The notes below the pieces were generated by a model. It was not told the DNA's origin, ran no database searches, and saw only the letters and a program-made list of their open reading frames with translations. A program made the position numbers and the translations under genes. This document shows, one piece after another, positions 23,214 to 35,331 of a stretch of DNA of 64,000 nucleotides (positions within the stretch are counted from its first letter, which is position 1; every line of letters starts with the position of its first letter). Where the stretch lies: assembly GCF_009905375.1 (NCBI RefSeq), contig NW_027418159.1, forward strand, positions 1 to 64,000. The letters are read 5' to 3'. The DNA comes from Apium graveolens (taxonomy: Eukaryota; Streptophyta; Magnoliopsida; Apiales; Apiaceae).

Positions 23214-23225
23214 GCTCTGATACCA
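23214..23225 (-). other. Primer-binding site of copia B (tRNA-Met)
   Basis: TGGTATCAGAGC on the minus strand, one base after the 5' LTR end. It is complementary to the 3' end of plant initiator tRNA-Met. Confidence 0.92.
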
Positions 23226-23226
23226 T

Positions 23227-24890
23227 TGTTGGATTTTTAAACGCAGCGGGGTGTGGCAAAACACTTTTACACATACAAAATCCAAATAAAAGAATATAAA
23301 TCGTGAATAAAAATTTGAGGGATCGAATCTAACCTTTTAAAATAATTCGGAGACAACGATCAGAGATCCTTAGCAGTTGCTCCTCAAGTGTGAAGCACTC
23401 CACCGGTATCCACCAAGAAAACGATGTTAAGGAGGAGGAAGAAGGTTGAGAGAATTGGGTTTTTCAAACTTTTTGGGTTTTTGGGTTAGAATAAAATTAG
23501 GGTCTATAATAGTGTATTTATAGGCAAAATTTTCAGCTGAAATTTTCCCATAAATATTATTATTATTATCCCATTTATTATTCTCATTAATAATTAAAAC
23601 ACCTTTTAATCATTAATCCTTTTTCTAAACACTTTAGAAATAATTCTCTCTCTTGATTTAATTTCCAAAAATTAAATCCTTTAATTAATAATATTAAGAA
23701 CTTTTCTTAATTAATTTATAATCAATTAAATCTCATTTAATCAATTATTAAATTTGTCAATTAATTATTTATTTCACAAATAAATAATTATTTAGCCATT
23801 ATTAATTAATTCCTCCACCATTAAATCATTCTCTTTTTATGGTGTGACCCTGTAGGTTCAATATTAAGCCGGTAGTAGAAATAAATAATAATAAAACTAT
23901 TTTATCATTATTTATTAGAATTCTCTAATTTATTAAATATGATTAATTAATTAATCATATTTATTCTACATCGTGAGTGATGCTTCTCAACATATCGCGA
24001 CTATCCGGATAATATGAATTCACTGCTTAGAATATCAAGAACCTGTCAGTGAATAGTTACCGTACAATAAACTCCTTCTACCCTACAATGTCCTGATTAA
24101 ATGCAAGGCATGGATCTCGTGTCAAGCCTATCTAATTCAATCACTTTGCTTACCATTTACTATGCGTAGTTTTATGCAAATTAGAAACTCCTTTCTAATT
24201 TCATTTACTCTGGCCAGAGATTCCTGAACTAGCATAAGTGGATCAGCCTTGAACATTCGCTTCCTTCACTGGAAGGGGTAGATCCTTTATTGATCATACA
24301 CTATCTTCGTGTACAAATTCCTATACCCAGAAGAGCCCTAATAATTATCCCTGGAGACTAAGAATTAAACCAAAGCATAGTTTAGTGTACACAAGATGAC
24401 TATGATGACCTCAAGTCTAAGGATACTTGTACAACTATCACTAAGTGAACAACTGCTGACACGTGAGTGAACTCCATCGGTTGTTCAGTTGTGCGAGTCA
24501 TGTTCAGTGAACTTATTCTATAATAAGCACCTACATACTAGCTATAGTGTCACCACACAAATGTCTATGAGAACAGACATCCTTCATAATGAAGCAAGCA
24601 TAGTATGTACCGATCTCTGCGGATTATTAATTACCGGTTAGTAATCCTACGACCAGGAACTATTTAAGTTTAGAGTTATCATCTTTTTAGGTCTCACTAT
24701 TATGATCTCATCATAATCCATAAAAAGCTTTACTCTAAACTATGGTATATCTTATTTAAACACTTAAATAGATAAAGCCCGTAATAAAAACAAAACAAGT
24801 CTTTATTAATATCAATGAAATCAAAACAGATTACATAAAAGTTATTCCTAAATCCTAATACACGATTGGACTTAGGACATATTCCTTTCA
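23227..24890 (-). repeat. 5' LTR of copia B (1,664 bp)
   Basis: Bounded by TG...CA (TGAAAGGAATATG start at 24890; AAAAATCCAACA end at 23227) and followed by the PBS. It contains a CACGTG box (24460-24465) between the inverted arms TGAACAAC (24446-24453) and GTTGTTCA (24480-24487), and CTATAAATACAC near 23520, a likely TATA box for the element transcript. Confidence 0.93.
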
Positions 24891-25590
24891 GCCAGCACGT
24901 CACAACACCTGCTATGTCAGCAGACACGTCAGTATTGTTGGTCCCACGTGTGGGCCCACCTATCACGTGGGTTGCCATGTCAGCAGTGTATTGCATTGCA
25001 TCTGGCCCCACTTCTTCGATGTAAGATGCCACATAAGCAGCGTAGGTACCACAGGTGTAACCTATATTCCCACGACAGCTGCCATGTCAGCAGTGTGGGT
25101 CCCACGCGTGGGACCCTCTTCCACATGGCAACATATTACTTTGGCATATGGCTAATGCAACACCACAAATTCTGCAACACCATTATTTATAGGCAATGTC
25201 AGCTGAAATGTAATGCAACTATATTTTCTCATGGTTGTAGATAAGCCAAAATCTTATATTTATTGCAACGCTTTTCTTGCAAAACTCAAAAAAAAACATC
25301 GCATACGAGCATTTATGGCATAGTGCCGAAAACATAAACAGGTGATAGATTGCATTCAGAAAACTACCTCACAAACTATGAGGAGGCCCCTCCATTAGCT
25401 CCTTTTGTGAGCTATCTTTGGTAACGATATCATGCCAGTACAATAATTCCATTCTGGTAGCCCTAGGTACATGTTGGACCCTAGATCATATTGTCAACCC
25501 CGATTTACTCCTTCATGAGCTACCATGAAAATCCTGCAAGTTATAAAACACCTTCAAATACTATATTTCATTATCGACTGGATCCTAGCT
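24891..25590. other. G-box/palindrome-rich segment, noncoding
   Basis: Five variants of GCCATGTCAGCAG lie between 24910 and 25210, with two CACGTG boxes (24945-24950, 24964-24969) and a perfect 20-bp palindrome GGGTCCCACGCGTGGGACCC at 25097-25116. From about 25250 on the sequence is plain AT-rich noncoding DNA. The first 300 bp may be a MITE or a promoter-like fragment. I could not find matching terminal repeats. Confidence 0.6.
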
Positions 25591-25805
25591 AGTCATAGGG
25601 CTATACATACCCGACCTGAGTCGAGCTGATTTTTGACATAAACGAGTCGAGTTTATATTTTTTCTGATGAATCGAACTGTGTCGAGCTTCTTTCTTGAAT
25701 AAAAAAGCGTGTTCGAACTCGAATTCATTTACTAACGGGCCGAACTTGAGGTTGTTCGCAACAAATACGAGTCGAGCCGAGTTCGAGCCCAACCGAGCAA
25801 CTCTT
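25590..25805. mobile_element. hAT-like MITE fragment (candidate)
   Basis: Starts around TAGGGCTATACATACCCGACC, a hAT-like terminus, and continues with GAGTCGAGC, CGAACTCGAATTC and CGAGCCGAGTTCGAGCCC motifs like the MITE at 14353. No inverted right end or 8-bp duplication was found. Repeated at about 51524-51740. Confidence 0.4.
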
Positions 25806-26259
25806 TGACAAATAAAATATCAAAATAAAAATCAACCTTGTCGGTCCAACCTAACCAATTCGAGCCCAACCAAATTATCTAAACATTTAATTTAAGCCCA
25901 ACCCTATTATCTAAAAGACTAAACTTATATTATCAATCCCTCTATCATCTGTTCTTTGTTCTGAGTTCTTGATCCTATATTACCATTTTTACTTATCTTG
26001 AAAACATCAACAAATCTCGTCAAAAATATAACAACCCCCATGACCTCACCACTTGCTTTTCCCACCATTCTTAATCTTAGTATCAAGCTCTTGTTTGTTG
26101 AGACGGGTGTTGACTACGATCAATACTGGAAAATTACCTCCTCCTTATTTTAATTAAGTGCGGCTTCTGATTCAGGATTTTATCAATAAAGTGCAGCTTT
26201 AGATTTAGGGTTTTATTGAGAAGTGAAGAATTTGTAAACAGTTGTTTAAAGATATTTGT
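25806..26259. other. Noncoding spacer before Tat antisense ORF copy 2
   Basis: AT-rich, with no recognisable gene or element end. The C-terminal end of the antisense ORF is replaced here by unrelated sequence (similarity to copy 1 stops at ~26260). Confidence 0.5.
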
Positions 26260-27923
26260 TCCCTTAGAACCAGAACCCCTTCGGCTCGAACTAGATAGAT
26301 ATTGCTGGAGGGAGGTCTCTAGTACGGACCCGGAGGCCTGTCCGAGTGGATCCAACACGGGAACTTTCCAAGGGCAAGTGAAAAGGCTTGGATCAACCAC
26401 ATCTGTATACATGTCATAAACATCCTTGATGCCACTTTGCCATTCCATATCCAGGTTCACATGACGCATCTGATCATCATGATCATCCATCATCTAAAGA
26501 AACTCATTGGATCCATGATACAATTCACAAGCTTTCTCCACTCTATCTTCCTCCTTTTCATCTCCTTGGCATGCTTCTTCTCAAGGAGAGCGACTTTGTC
26601 CTCTGCTTGATGTGCCTTAGACTCCCACTTATCTGAAGAGATCTTCATCTTTTTCATGGAGGTTTGCAGTGCAGCGTAGTCACTCCCCATCTTGATGCTT
26701 TATGTAGAAGATGCAATAAAGTAGGGATTGGCCTTGCAAAGAAAAAAAAAAGAGAAGTCGTAAGAAGGTTAACTCCAAATGGAATAGAGGTAAAATACTA
26801 AGATCAATCAAGACTCAAGAGGGCCGAGTCCCCAACACAGAAAGTCCCGGCCGGCCTCGAGTAGATTCTCACCCGATGAGACGTGAAGAAGGTCTAGGGG
26901 AGTGATGCAATTCTTGGATCATTCAAGAACAAGGGATGAACTTTTGAACACCAAGTCATTGGTGGATATGCCCCATAAAGGTTTGAAGGGGATCTTCACA
27001 TTTTCATCTGAATCTTTGACCCTTTTCTTTCCAGAGCCGGAGGCCTCAAGGAGTGTCGGGACTTTGGGAATGCAATTAACCTGCTTGGCAGCTTCCCTGG
27101 CCATCATTCCCGTAATCATGTCACTCTTATCAGTACGTGCATCCAGGGCCTCATCAACTTAAACAAAACAAAGAAAAAATGGATATAAGAACAAACTTGA
27201 CCAAGTTTGAGATAGAATAAAAATAAATATCCTCTCTAAAAAGGTTGTTAATGCCAGCCTCGACGAGCTTCGTCTCCGTAACAAACTCCCAATAAGGGGT
27301 CCTTCCATTATCATCAATAAGGAGATCAAGATCGTAGAGCTCAGCATTTGTGAGGTGAAGGATGTAGTGAGCAATGTCTACTGGACAGCTGAAATCACGT
27401 ATGAATTAAACTCCCCAGTCACCCTACTTCCCCTCCAAGACCATAAACTTTTTGTTCCACTAGTTATTAAAGTCATTGAGAGAATACGTGTTCACAATGT
27501 GAGGAACACGGGGCATGTGTTGTAGAAGAACCCAGTCAGGCCTGGAGGAAGGAGATGCCTTCAACATGAAAATACTTTAGAACATTGAAACACTCAGTGG
27601 AATACTAAGGTCGTTGGCACTCAGATTGCAAGTCCTCTCATTGGACTTGGCTTTGCAAACTTCTACACAATCAGGCCCGAGGTAACTTGACTGAATCTCA
27701 TCGACATCCTCTTCATCGAGCATGCTCTTATGCTTGAATGCATCAAATTGAACGATGCTCGGATACTCATCATCCTACGCATCAAGCATGCTTCTTAAAC
27801 TATTGGAACAACGGTTATGGGAATAGGGAAAATGAAAACTATACCTTTCAGAGATCGGATTGTAGTTCTCTTTTGCATGGCTTTCTTGGCCGAGATGGAG
27901 GGCTTGCTAGGGCCTTGAGACAT
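26260..27923 (-). pseudogene. Tat antisense additional ORF, copy 2 (broken)
   Basis: Same gene as at 9995-11929, starting at the ATG at 27923 (MSQGPSKPS). In minus-strand order it keeps the N-terminus, a LYDLDLLIDDNGRTPYW stretch (~27310), MITGMMAREAAKQVN (27119), a coiled-coil-like Lys/Glu segment (26690-26490) and MMDDHDDQMRHVN (26493). It lacks the ~150 bp that encode the FPLHPFI..LLAML part of the PF04195-like domain; a ~30 bp unrelated filler stands there (~27617-27645). Copy 3 has the same filler, so the loss is older than the block duplication. The acidic C-terminal tail is also gone. Confidence 0.75.
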
Positions 27924-28020
27924 CTTAAAAAACTTAAGAAGTTGAGAGCTTCTAAAACTTGAGAAAATTTGAGAGGAGTTGAAATGAAAGTGTGAATGAG
28001 AATGAGCACTTCTCATCTTC

Positions 28021-28027
28021 TTTTATA
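28021..28027 (-). promoter_or_regulatory. TATA box of antisense ORF, copy 2
   Basis: TATAAAA on the minus strand, ~100 bp before the ATG at 27923, in the same context as copy 1. SIRE-like element E inserted about 165 bp upstream of it. Confidence 0.6.
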
Positions 28028-28191
28028 GAAGAATAGGTAAATGCTACAACAGGTCATAACTCTGCTTGGTTCGTGCCAGCAGGTATCTCTCGAAAAAACA
28101 CCTAAAAATGGTAGGAAAAATGATCAAGAGATTAGAAGAAAGGACATAATAAACAAACAAAGTGACGCAGAACGTCGCTTATTGTATCAGT

Positions 28192-31100
28192 TGTTATTTC
28201 CCAAGGAACTAATAATGAGATTTACAGAAGGGGGGTCGAATGTAAATCTCAAAACTTTTTCAAGTTTTGAGCAGCTTGAAAAGCTAAGTGTATGATGAAC
28301 AAATGTGTGTGAATTGCTTTGTGCAGTTGCAGACAGGTGTATATTCAAAAACACATATGTAAAGAACACAAAGGCTTTAAAAACTTTTCTGATGGATTGT
28401 TGTTCCACCAGAGATGTATATTTCATAAAATATGTGATACAAAGAATTTTACACAGCTGCTTCCTAGTACAAACTAGATGATTTTCTCTCTTAGTTTTTC
28501 TAAACAGCTCTGGAAAATTCACACCTAATTACTAGCTGCAACCTAGTTTATATTCCACCAAGTTTACAAGTGAAGACAAAAATAAATACAATTATAAAAT
28601 TGGTCTTCACATGTTTTTTCTTCTTTTCTCTATCCAATGCAACCAAAGATAAATTGTGAATCTTTGAATACTTCATTGTTTGCACCAGAATGGAAATGCT
28701 GGTTTTCTTTCATTCCTCCAAAAGGCTACCACATTCCAATTGTCTCTATCAACCCATGTGCCTCTTTCAGCTTATGAATTATCACTATCAACTGCTATAG
28801 AACTGAGCATCCATTGAAGCTTTCATCCGTTGATGGCTTTATCCGTTAATGCCCTTATCCATTGATGCACCTATCCGTTGATGTTTTGGTGACATCAGTT
28901 GATGCTTTAGCTGTGGCGCCCTCCAAACCCGGGTCAGAAGTTTGGGGTCCACACACACATACCTTATTTATAACATGCTTATAATAATAATAAAGATAAT
29001 AATAATATGCAGTGACCCTACTTACCAACTACTATAGACCGCAACAGGTTAAAGTATGCACACAAGCCAAATACATCTACTTATATTACAAACCGTTCAA
29101 AACCCAACTATCCAAACTCAGAACTGAGTATTAAACGTTATTACAAACTTTTACAAACTTAAAATTATCCCTGAACCCCTAGCTCAGCTTGATCAACCTG
29201 AACCCCTAGCTCTCGCGCTGGACTGGGGATCCTCGTTACTAACTGGTTCCTTTTTAACTGGAACGAACATAAACAACATCGCACAAATGAGCTAACTAGC
29301 TCAGCAAGTCACAATGACAAAACTGAGAATAATGATCATCAGGTAAATATGGTTATGATATCAAGTGAACAATGGATTATGATTTAGAACTGGATATTAT
29401 ATTTTCATTTTAAAAACCAAGGTTAGGCTGCTGATCAGTCATGTACTAACCCCGAGCAAAGCACACAACACTGCTCTAACTACTGGGTCCAAGGCACATA
29501 TTGGCCTAACTTGACCATTATATGGTCTGACCACGAATCTGGTCCACAATTTTATAAAAACAATCCAATTCTACCATAATAACAGAATAAGCAGTAATAA
29601 ACAATAAACAGGATCATTAACAACATTGGACGTTCAATAATAAAAATGGTTTCAATCTGTATAAAGATCAATATGGCATTTCCAAAGCTTGGCTGTTAGG
29701 TAATGAAAGAATTGGATAACAAAGGAATCAACATTTCAGGGTTCCAAGGATTTGGTCTTTCAAAGCATAAGATACAATGGTTTGAATGTGTAAGCAATCT
29801 GGTTCAGTGTTTAATATTTAGTTTGTATGTATTTGTGGAGTAGTATCGTATATTTAAGGTTCGTATATGGGTATACAACAATCAATGGTCTAGAAAGAAT
29901 CAGGTTACGGCTCAAGATCAATAACTGGAATCAAGGTTTAGGGTTCAGTGCTTCAAAGCACTTGCAATATAGAACAGGAATATCAATCACTGCAATATCT
30001 CGAGAAGGTTCTGAACACTTTCCTGGTACTAGCTTACTACACCGCACTTGCTCTCAATCACCACTGTCTTACTCCTTGACTATCTGTTTCCCTTTCCTAC
30101 GCCTTGCCTCTTCTGCTCACATATCATAAGCATCTATCAATATTTAACTCATACGATTCTATTGACACATACTTCTATCTACCCTTCGATTCACCCAAAT
30201 CCGGTTAACAGATTGAAAGTTATGCAATAAACAAGTAAACATCGAATATACAGACCGACAGATAACCAACAAGTCACATATAACACATAACACGTCACAT
30301 AATCAATGATATATCATTTATAAAGAAGTCTCAGGTCATAAATAGGCTTTCGGATATTTAAAACAGATCGTTGAATCAATTTCGAAGTAGTAAATAGGGT
30401 TCGGTTGGCCAATTCTGGCTTCAAAACAATTTCATAATAATTATCGAGCCTTGATAAAAATTTAAAATAATATTTTAAAGCTCGAAACTATTTTTCGGAA
30501 TTTTTAAATCATTTTTATATAATTAAATCTAATTAAATAATTAATTAAAATTTATTAATAATTAATTAAATAAATTAATCAATTAATTTTCGAATTAATT
30601 GACCAATTAATCAATTAATTATTAACTAAAACTAATTAACTAATTAATTTAGATTTATTTTTGAATTAAAAATAAATTTTGGAATTAAATTAATAATTTT
30701 TTTTGGAATTTTCAGAAATTAAAATCGAATTTTTATAATTAAAATAAATAGGAAATATGATTTTTAAATATTTTCAAAACAGGAATCCAAAATTTGCAAG
30801 TTCTGGAAACCTCAGGGACCTAACTGTTTCTTCCCCAAAAGATAAGGTACCAAACTGCAATTTTACAACCCCCGTCGCCGGAAAATACAGGGTTGGCCGG
30901 AGAACACGATTCTGGAACCCTCACCTCACCACAAGCTCCAGATCACATCTACAGACAACCAGGAACTTATTCATGCAATCAAATCATTCAAATAATCCCA
31001 GACTTGGCCGGCAATTGGCCAAGAACATCGTCGGTTTCCGGCGAACTTCGGAAATTTTCAAAACACAACTCCCTTCGATTCAGACATCCTCTGGTAACGA

Positions 31101-32734
31101 GATATATACCAATCGATTGCAAATTTCATAAGGGACATAATCCACTATAAATCAACAGCTAATAACCCCTAAATCAAAAAGCCCCAAATTTCAATTGAAA
31201 ACATTCATACGGGTTATAAACCCTAATTTTAAAATTCGAGAATTAAACCCACTTTTGAGCATGTTATTGAACTCCAAATCAGACGTATGACATATGAAAA
31301 TCATCAGGAAACAAGCTCTACAACATGCAAGCATCAAATCATACAAACAATCATCCGAACAAAAATTCATATTTTTAATAAAATTAATTCGAAAATAAAT
31401 AATTTTTCAGAAAATAAACCTTGATTTCTGCAGTGATTTGGAACATATAATCTGATAGAACACCTCAAGACCTTTGGATTGAGTACTCGAGCTTTTCAAA
31501 CGGACTCCGGTAACACCTCCGATTGTTGGTTTGATTCTTAGAAAGGTTTATGAATATATGAATTTTCTCTGGAAATTTATATAATTACTGACTACAAATG
31601 ATTTTTGATACGAAATAAAATACGGTAAAGGCTATTTATAATTACGGAAAATTAGTACAATTTTCCGTAATTATCGGTATCGGTACAATTATCGGTACAA
31701 TTACGGTAAACTGATCCAAACGGTATCGGTTTTCGGGACAATTATCCAGATCAGTACAATTTGTACTGCGGTCTTGGTCTCAGCGCCTGGTTACACGTAT
31801 AACGAGGTGATAATTGGGATAGTTTAATAAAAAGCTCCCGTTTATCGAAAATACGAGTTTTATTGATTTACCGAAACGAATATTGTATCGAAAATGTTGC
31901 GCCGGGACCCGCGCAAGACAAACCGTACGCCGGATCGAAAAGTCGAAACATGGAATATGCTCGGAATATTACAATTGGGTTAGGAAGGAGTTCTCGGAAG
32001 AGTTTCAGGTTCCAAAAACGTAACACGGATGACGTCGGTTGGTTCCCGTTTTTATAAAATAGATTCTAAATACTCGGAAAAAGATTTTATAAATTTCATA
32101 TGATCCTTATAAATCCATAAATCATCATAAAAATAATTAGGAAGATATGACAATTATCTATATTTTATTTTGGACATATAAAAATTAAAATACTCAATTA
32201 ATAATATTTTTAAACATCCAAACACATTTAATACTTAACAATTAATTCACAGAACAGATACTGAACACATATATTAATTATTTATTAGCAAAAATAATTA
32301 CACGATATATCCCGGATATTAATTAGCAGTTGAAGCTTTATCTGTTGAAGCACTCATCCGCTGATGGATGTTATCGGTTGAAGCTTTAGAGACATCCGTT
32401 GAAGCTTTGTTTCTCATCCGTTAAAGGCCTTTAATTTATCAGTTGATACTACTTCACTTATACAAAATTAAAAGGCATGAAATATTTACAATTAGCCCTC
32501 CTATTTGCATATCCACTAGTAATCAACATGACTTATAATTTCCTACAACATTTAAGAATTGTAGCTTAAATACAAAGACTGGAATGTGCTACAATACTAA
32601 ACTTATTTTTAAGTAAAGCTACTCCATCAACAGATAGCCAAAGTGGTCTTATCCGTTGAGGCTACAAACACTAGTTTTCTACTTAAGTGTTTTGTTTAAC
32701 TTATCATCAAACTAATACACATGTATTCCTAACA
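28192..32734 (-). repeat. 3' LTR of element E, copy 1 (split by F)
   Basis: Terminal TG...CA: starts TGTTAGGAATACATG at 32734 and ends CTTGGGAAATAACA at 28192. Without the F insertion and one target duplication it is about 1,127 bp. It holds more than ten ATCCGTTGA(T/A)G-like motifs (28826-28905, 32335-32435, 32650). Confidence 0.9.
28912..32322 (-). repeat. Gypsy solo LTR F, copy 1 (3.4 kb, TSD TTAGC)
   Basis: A 3,411 bp noncoding block starting TGTGGCGCC and ending CCCGGATATTAA, inserted in the LTR of E. TTAGC flanks it on both sides (28907-28911, 32323-32327). Read on the minus strand it begins like the LTR at 2929 (TGTAATATCCGGG, here with one base lost) and ends GGCGCCACA. No PBS, PPT or gag/pol is inside, so it is a solo LTR left by LTR-LTR recombination. 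ORFs of 85-124 codons at 30757-31150 are LTR sequence. Confidence 0.9.
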
Positions 32735-32750
32735 ATCTCCCCCTATTTAT
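32735..32750 (-). other. Polypurine tract of element E, copy 1
   Basis: ATAAATAGGGGGAGAT on the minus strand, directly before the LTR start TGTTAGGAATAC. Confidence 0.85.
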
Positions 32751-33081
32751 GTCTACTAGAATTGTAGGCATAAATTCAGGGTTAACTTGATAATAACAAA
32801 ACACTTAACAAAAGTATAAATTGAAACTAAGTAGAAATATAAAAGTGCTGCAAAAGTGTATGTACTGAGATAGAGTTGAAGATTTACAGTGTTTCCAAGG
32901 GTGCTCTTCTAGCCTGAGCAAATCATTTTCTTTTCCTTTGTTCCCTTGTTTTTCTTCCCTATCCTCTTGTCATTTTCCTCTACTTGGAGTTAGAGTTGTC
33001 TGTAAAATCCAGCCTCATCTTCATCACTGATATCCAACTTAGATTGCATTCCTTGAGAGTTTCATTACTGGCAATCTTAAG

Positions 33082-35331
33082 CTAGTCTTTAAGTCTGAAA
33101 AATCTTCGGACTCCTTTATTGTCTCTGAACTCCATCAACCAATGAGGTGATTTATGAATTGTAATTCCATGCTCTGGGATGAGTAATGTTCTAGGCAAAG
33201 AATTTGACTCCCTCCAAGTCTTCCTTATGTTGGCAATCTTGTTGAGAACCTCAGTCTTGGCACCTCTGGTAAAACCAGTGTCCCTTTTTATGGCTGAGTA
33301 AACTCTAATCAAGGTAGAGTAGCCCTCATTTAGAATTCTTTGAAGAGGCCAAGTCCTTTCCACACTTCCTTTATATTTGAACACTAGCCTTTCTGGTAGC
33401 TGTCTGTAGGCACCTATTCCCCTTACTTCCTCCAGCTCATCCAGGTAGAGTTCAATATCTGTAAATTCTTTTAAGTCACAAATGTGAACATAATCATCCT
33501 TTGAGATTTGTGGCTTAGGCTTAGGCTTTTGTTTCTGAGTGAATTTCCTTGAGGTTGGGGGAGGTATGGATTTTTTTATTTGTCTTTTCTGTTCCTTTGG
33601 TGGTGGAGGAGTGGTTAAGAAGGTAGGCAATTGATTTTTTGATTTGTCTTTTCTGTTCCTTGTGGTGAGGGATATCCGTTGAAGAAGGAAAAGAAGTAGA
33701 AATTGAAAGTGACATAATTGTTGAATCTGTGTGGATTGATTTTAAATTAAGTGACACAGATTCTTCAAGTAAGTCTGAAAGAATGGGCTGGTGATCCAAC
33801 AAATCATCTAAAAGATGATGATCACCAGTACTTAAGTGGGGCTCATCCCTGAGTTGTAAAGAGGGAGAATCAGGAAATGATGTGAAAATCATGTCCACAT
33901 CCAAAGAAGGTGATGGAGAACTTGGTGTTTGATGTATATCAATTATGAGAGAATGGGGATGTGACTCCACATTTGTTGGAGCCACATCAAACTGAATTTG
34001 GGAAGGCATAGATACAAGTGATTGTATCTGTGCAGTGTGTGCACCTAGTGATTATTCTAGGGTTTTGACCTTCTTTCTCCTTGTGAAGGTTTTTATAGGT
34101 GAGTGTGTGGCTTCAGTGTCCCTCCCCCTTTTGTTCTGTGTCCCTGGTTGGGGACTATTTTCAATCGTTACACCCTTTTGGGAGGGTGCAACTAGGGATG
34201 AGTTTGAATCCTTCTCAACCACAACAGTCTTTTGAGAAACTGGGGTTTGGCTTGTTTGGGTAACACTCACCTCTCCTACCTTATTCTGGGGTTTTTCTTT
34301 ATGTTCACCCCTCCCCTCACCACTAACACTCTTTTCACGCCCCTCAGGGTTTATAGTAGTTGTTACAACTATTTTCTTTTAAGAGACAACAGAGGTGGCT
34401 TTCTTTGACTTGGATTTGGAAATTTTGGGTTTGGTGGCCTTGTAGGAATCTTTTGGGGCATTGATACAGATCCCATGGCCACACCTGAAGACAAAGAAAT
34501 GGTAGGGTTGGAAGTAGTAGGAGTGGAAGAAGTATTTACCTCACTTACCTGAGGTGCATCCATTATTGGTAAATATACCAATGGCACCTTATTGTTGAGG
34601 TCAATCCATAAAAGGTCTACAAGGACCCTCTTCTTTTGGACCCAGCATTGAGCTTATTACTCTCATTATTGATGACCAAACCTTCAGCAACATAGTTAGC
34701 CAATAATATAAAGAATCTAGCATAATAGATGTTTTGAGCTCTATTAGCCTTGTTACCTAATTCGGTACCTAATTCTAGCATAACATAGTTGCTAAAATTA
34801 TAGTACCTATCAGAAACTAGCATATAGAGCATATTAACAAGAGCTGAGGTTATAGCATCAAAGTTGCTAATTTCCCAGAGAAAACCTTGATAAAGGCATC
34901 ACTGAGAAAACTCCACTCCTTCCTAAGGCATTTTCTCTTAATACTGCCTAAACTGGTGGAATTAAGGGAATAGCCTATGGAATCTAACATGCTAGATACA
35001 TCATTATCAGTGTGTGGTGTCATGGCATTATTTTCAAGTAATTTAAAGCAAGACTGTAATATCATCAGAGTTAATACAGTAATCTTTACCTTTGAGAGAG
35101 AAGAAAATGGTCATATCAGTGGAGTTGAACTCAGCAGTTGTCCATATCTCCTCAACTACCTCATAGTATATTGTTGGGCCTCCAGCTTTGTATAGCTTAG
35201 TTTACAGTTCTTGATGAAATCCATCATCTTGTGGTAGTCTGAGTGAGCTTCATTCTTTTCCACCAAAGCTAGGAAATTGTTCTTCTCATTGACAAACCCG
35301 ATTGGGACATCATCTTTACTACTGGTGCCAT
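33082..35331 (-). pseudogene. Element E additional (env-like) ORF, copy 1, broken
   Basis: Minus-strand coding relic between pol and 3' LTR, starting near the ATG at 35331. It corresponds to 59041-61292 and carries more frame breaks in the N-terminal half (fragments at 35065-34850, 34832-34617). The central part is Ser/Thr/Pro-rich. The C-terminal 182-codon frame (33630-33082) is open and has DDYVHICDLKEFTDIELYLDE and GFTRGAKTEVLNKI. Historically such ORFs in SIRE elements were called env-like; the function is unknown. Confidence 0.7.

Larger units (their letters stand above)
17999..24890 (-). mobile_element. Ty1/copia element B, internally deleted
   Basis: A minus-strand copia retrotransposon, read right to left: 5' LTR 23227-24890, PBS 23214-23225, ~1.8 kb leader, gag 20541-21390, protease, integrase and partial reverse transcriptase, PPT 18598-18610, then a 3' LTR cut to 599 bp (17999-18597). 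Most of RT and RNase H are missing. By eye the shared 599 bp of the two LTRs differ at nine sites, all transitions, so the insertion is fairly young. The left end is truncated, so no target-site duplication can be seen. Element D (37717-42275) is a relative in the opposite orientation. Confidence 0.9.

Noticed and set aside
24730..25244. ORFs of 98-100 codons across the copia LTR edge, kept in both units
   Set aside because: They run over the LTR/flank boundary and through palindromic G-box repeats. Not plausible proteins.
30757..31150. Overlapping plus-strand ORFs of 124 and 85 codons, kept in both units
   Set aside because: They sit inside solo LTR F. Conservation between units reflects the recent duplication, not selection.
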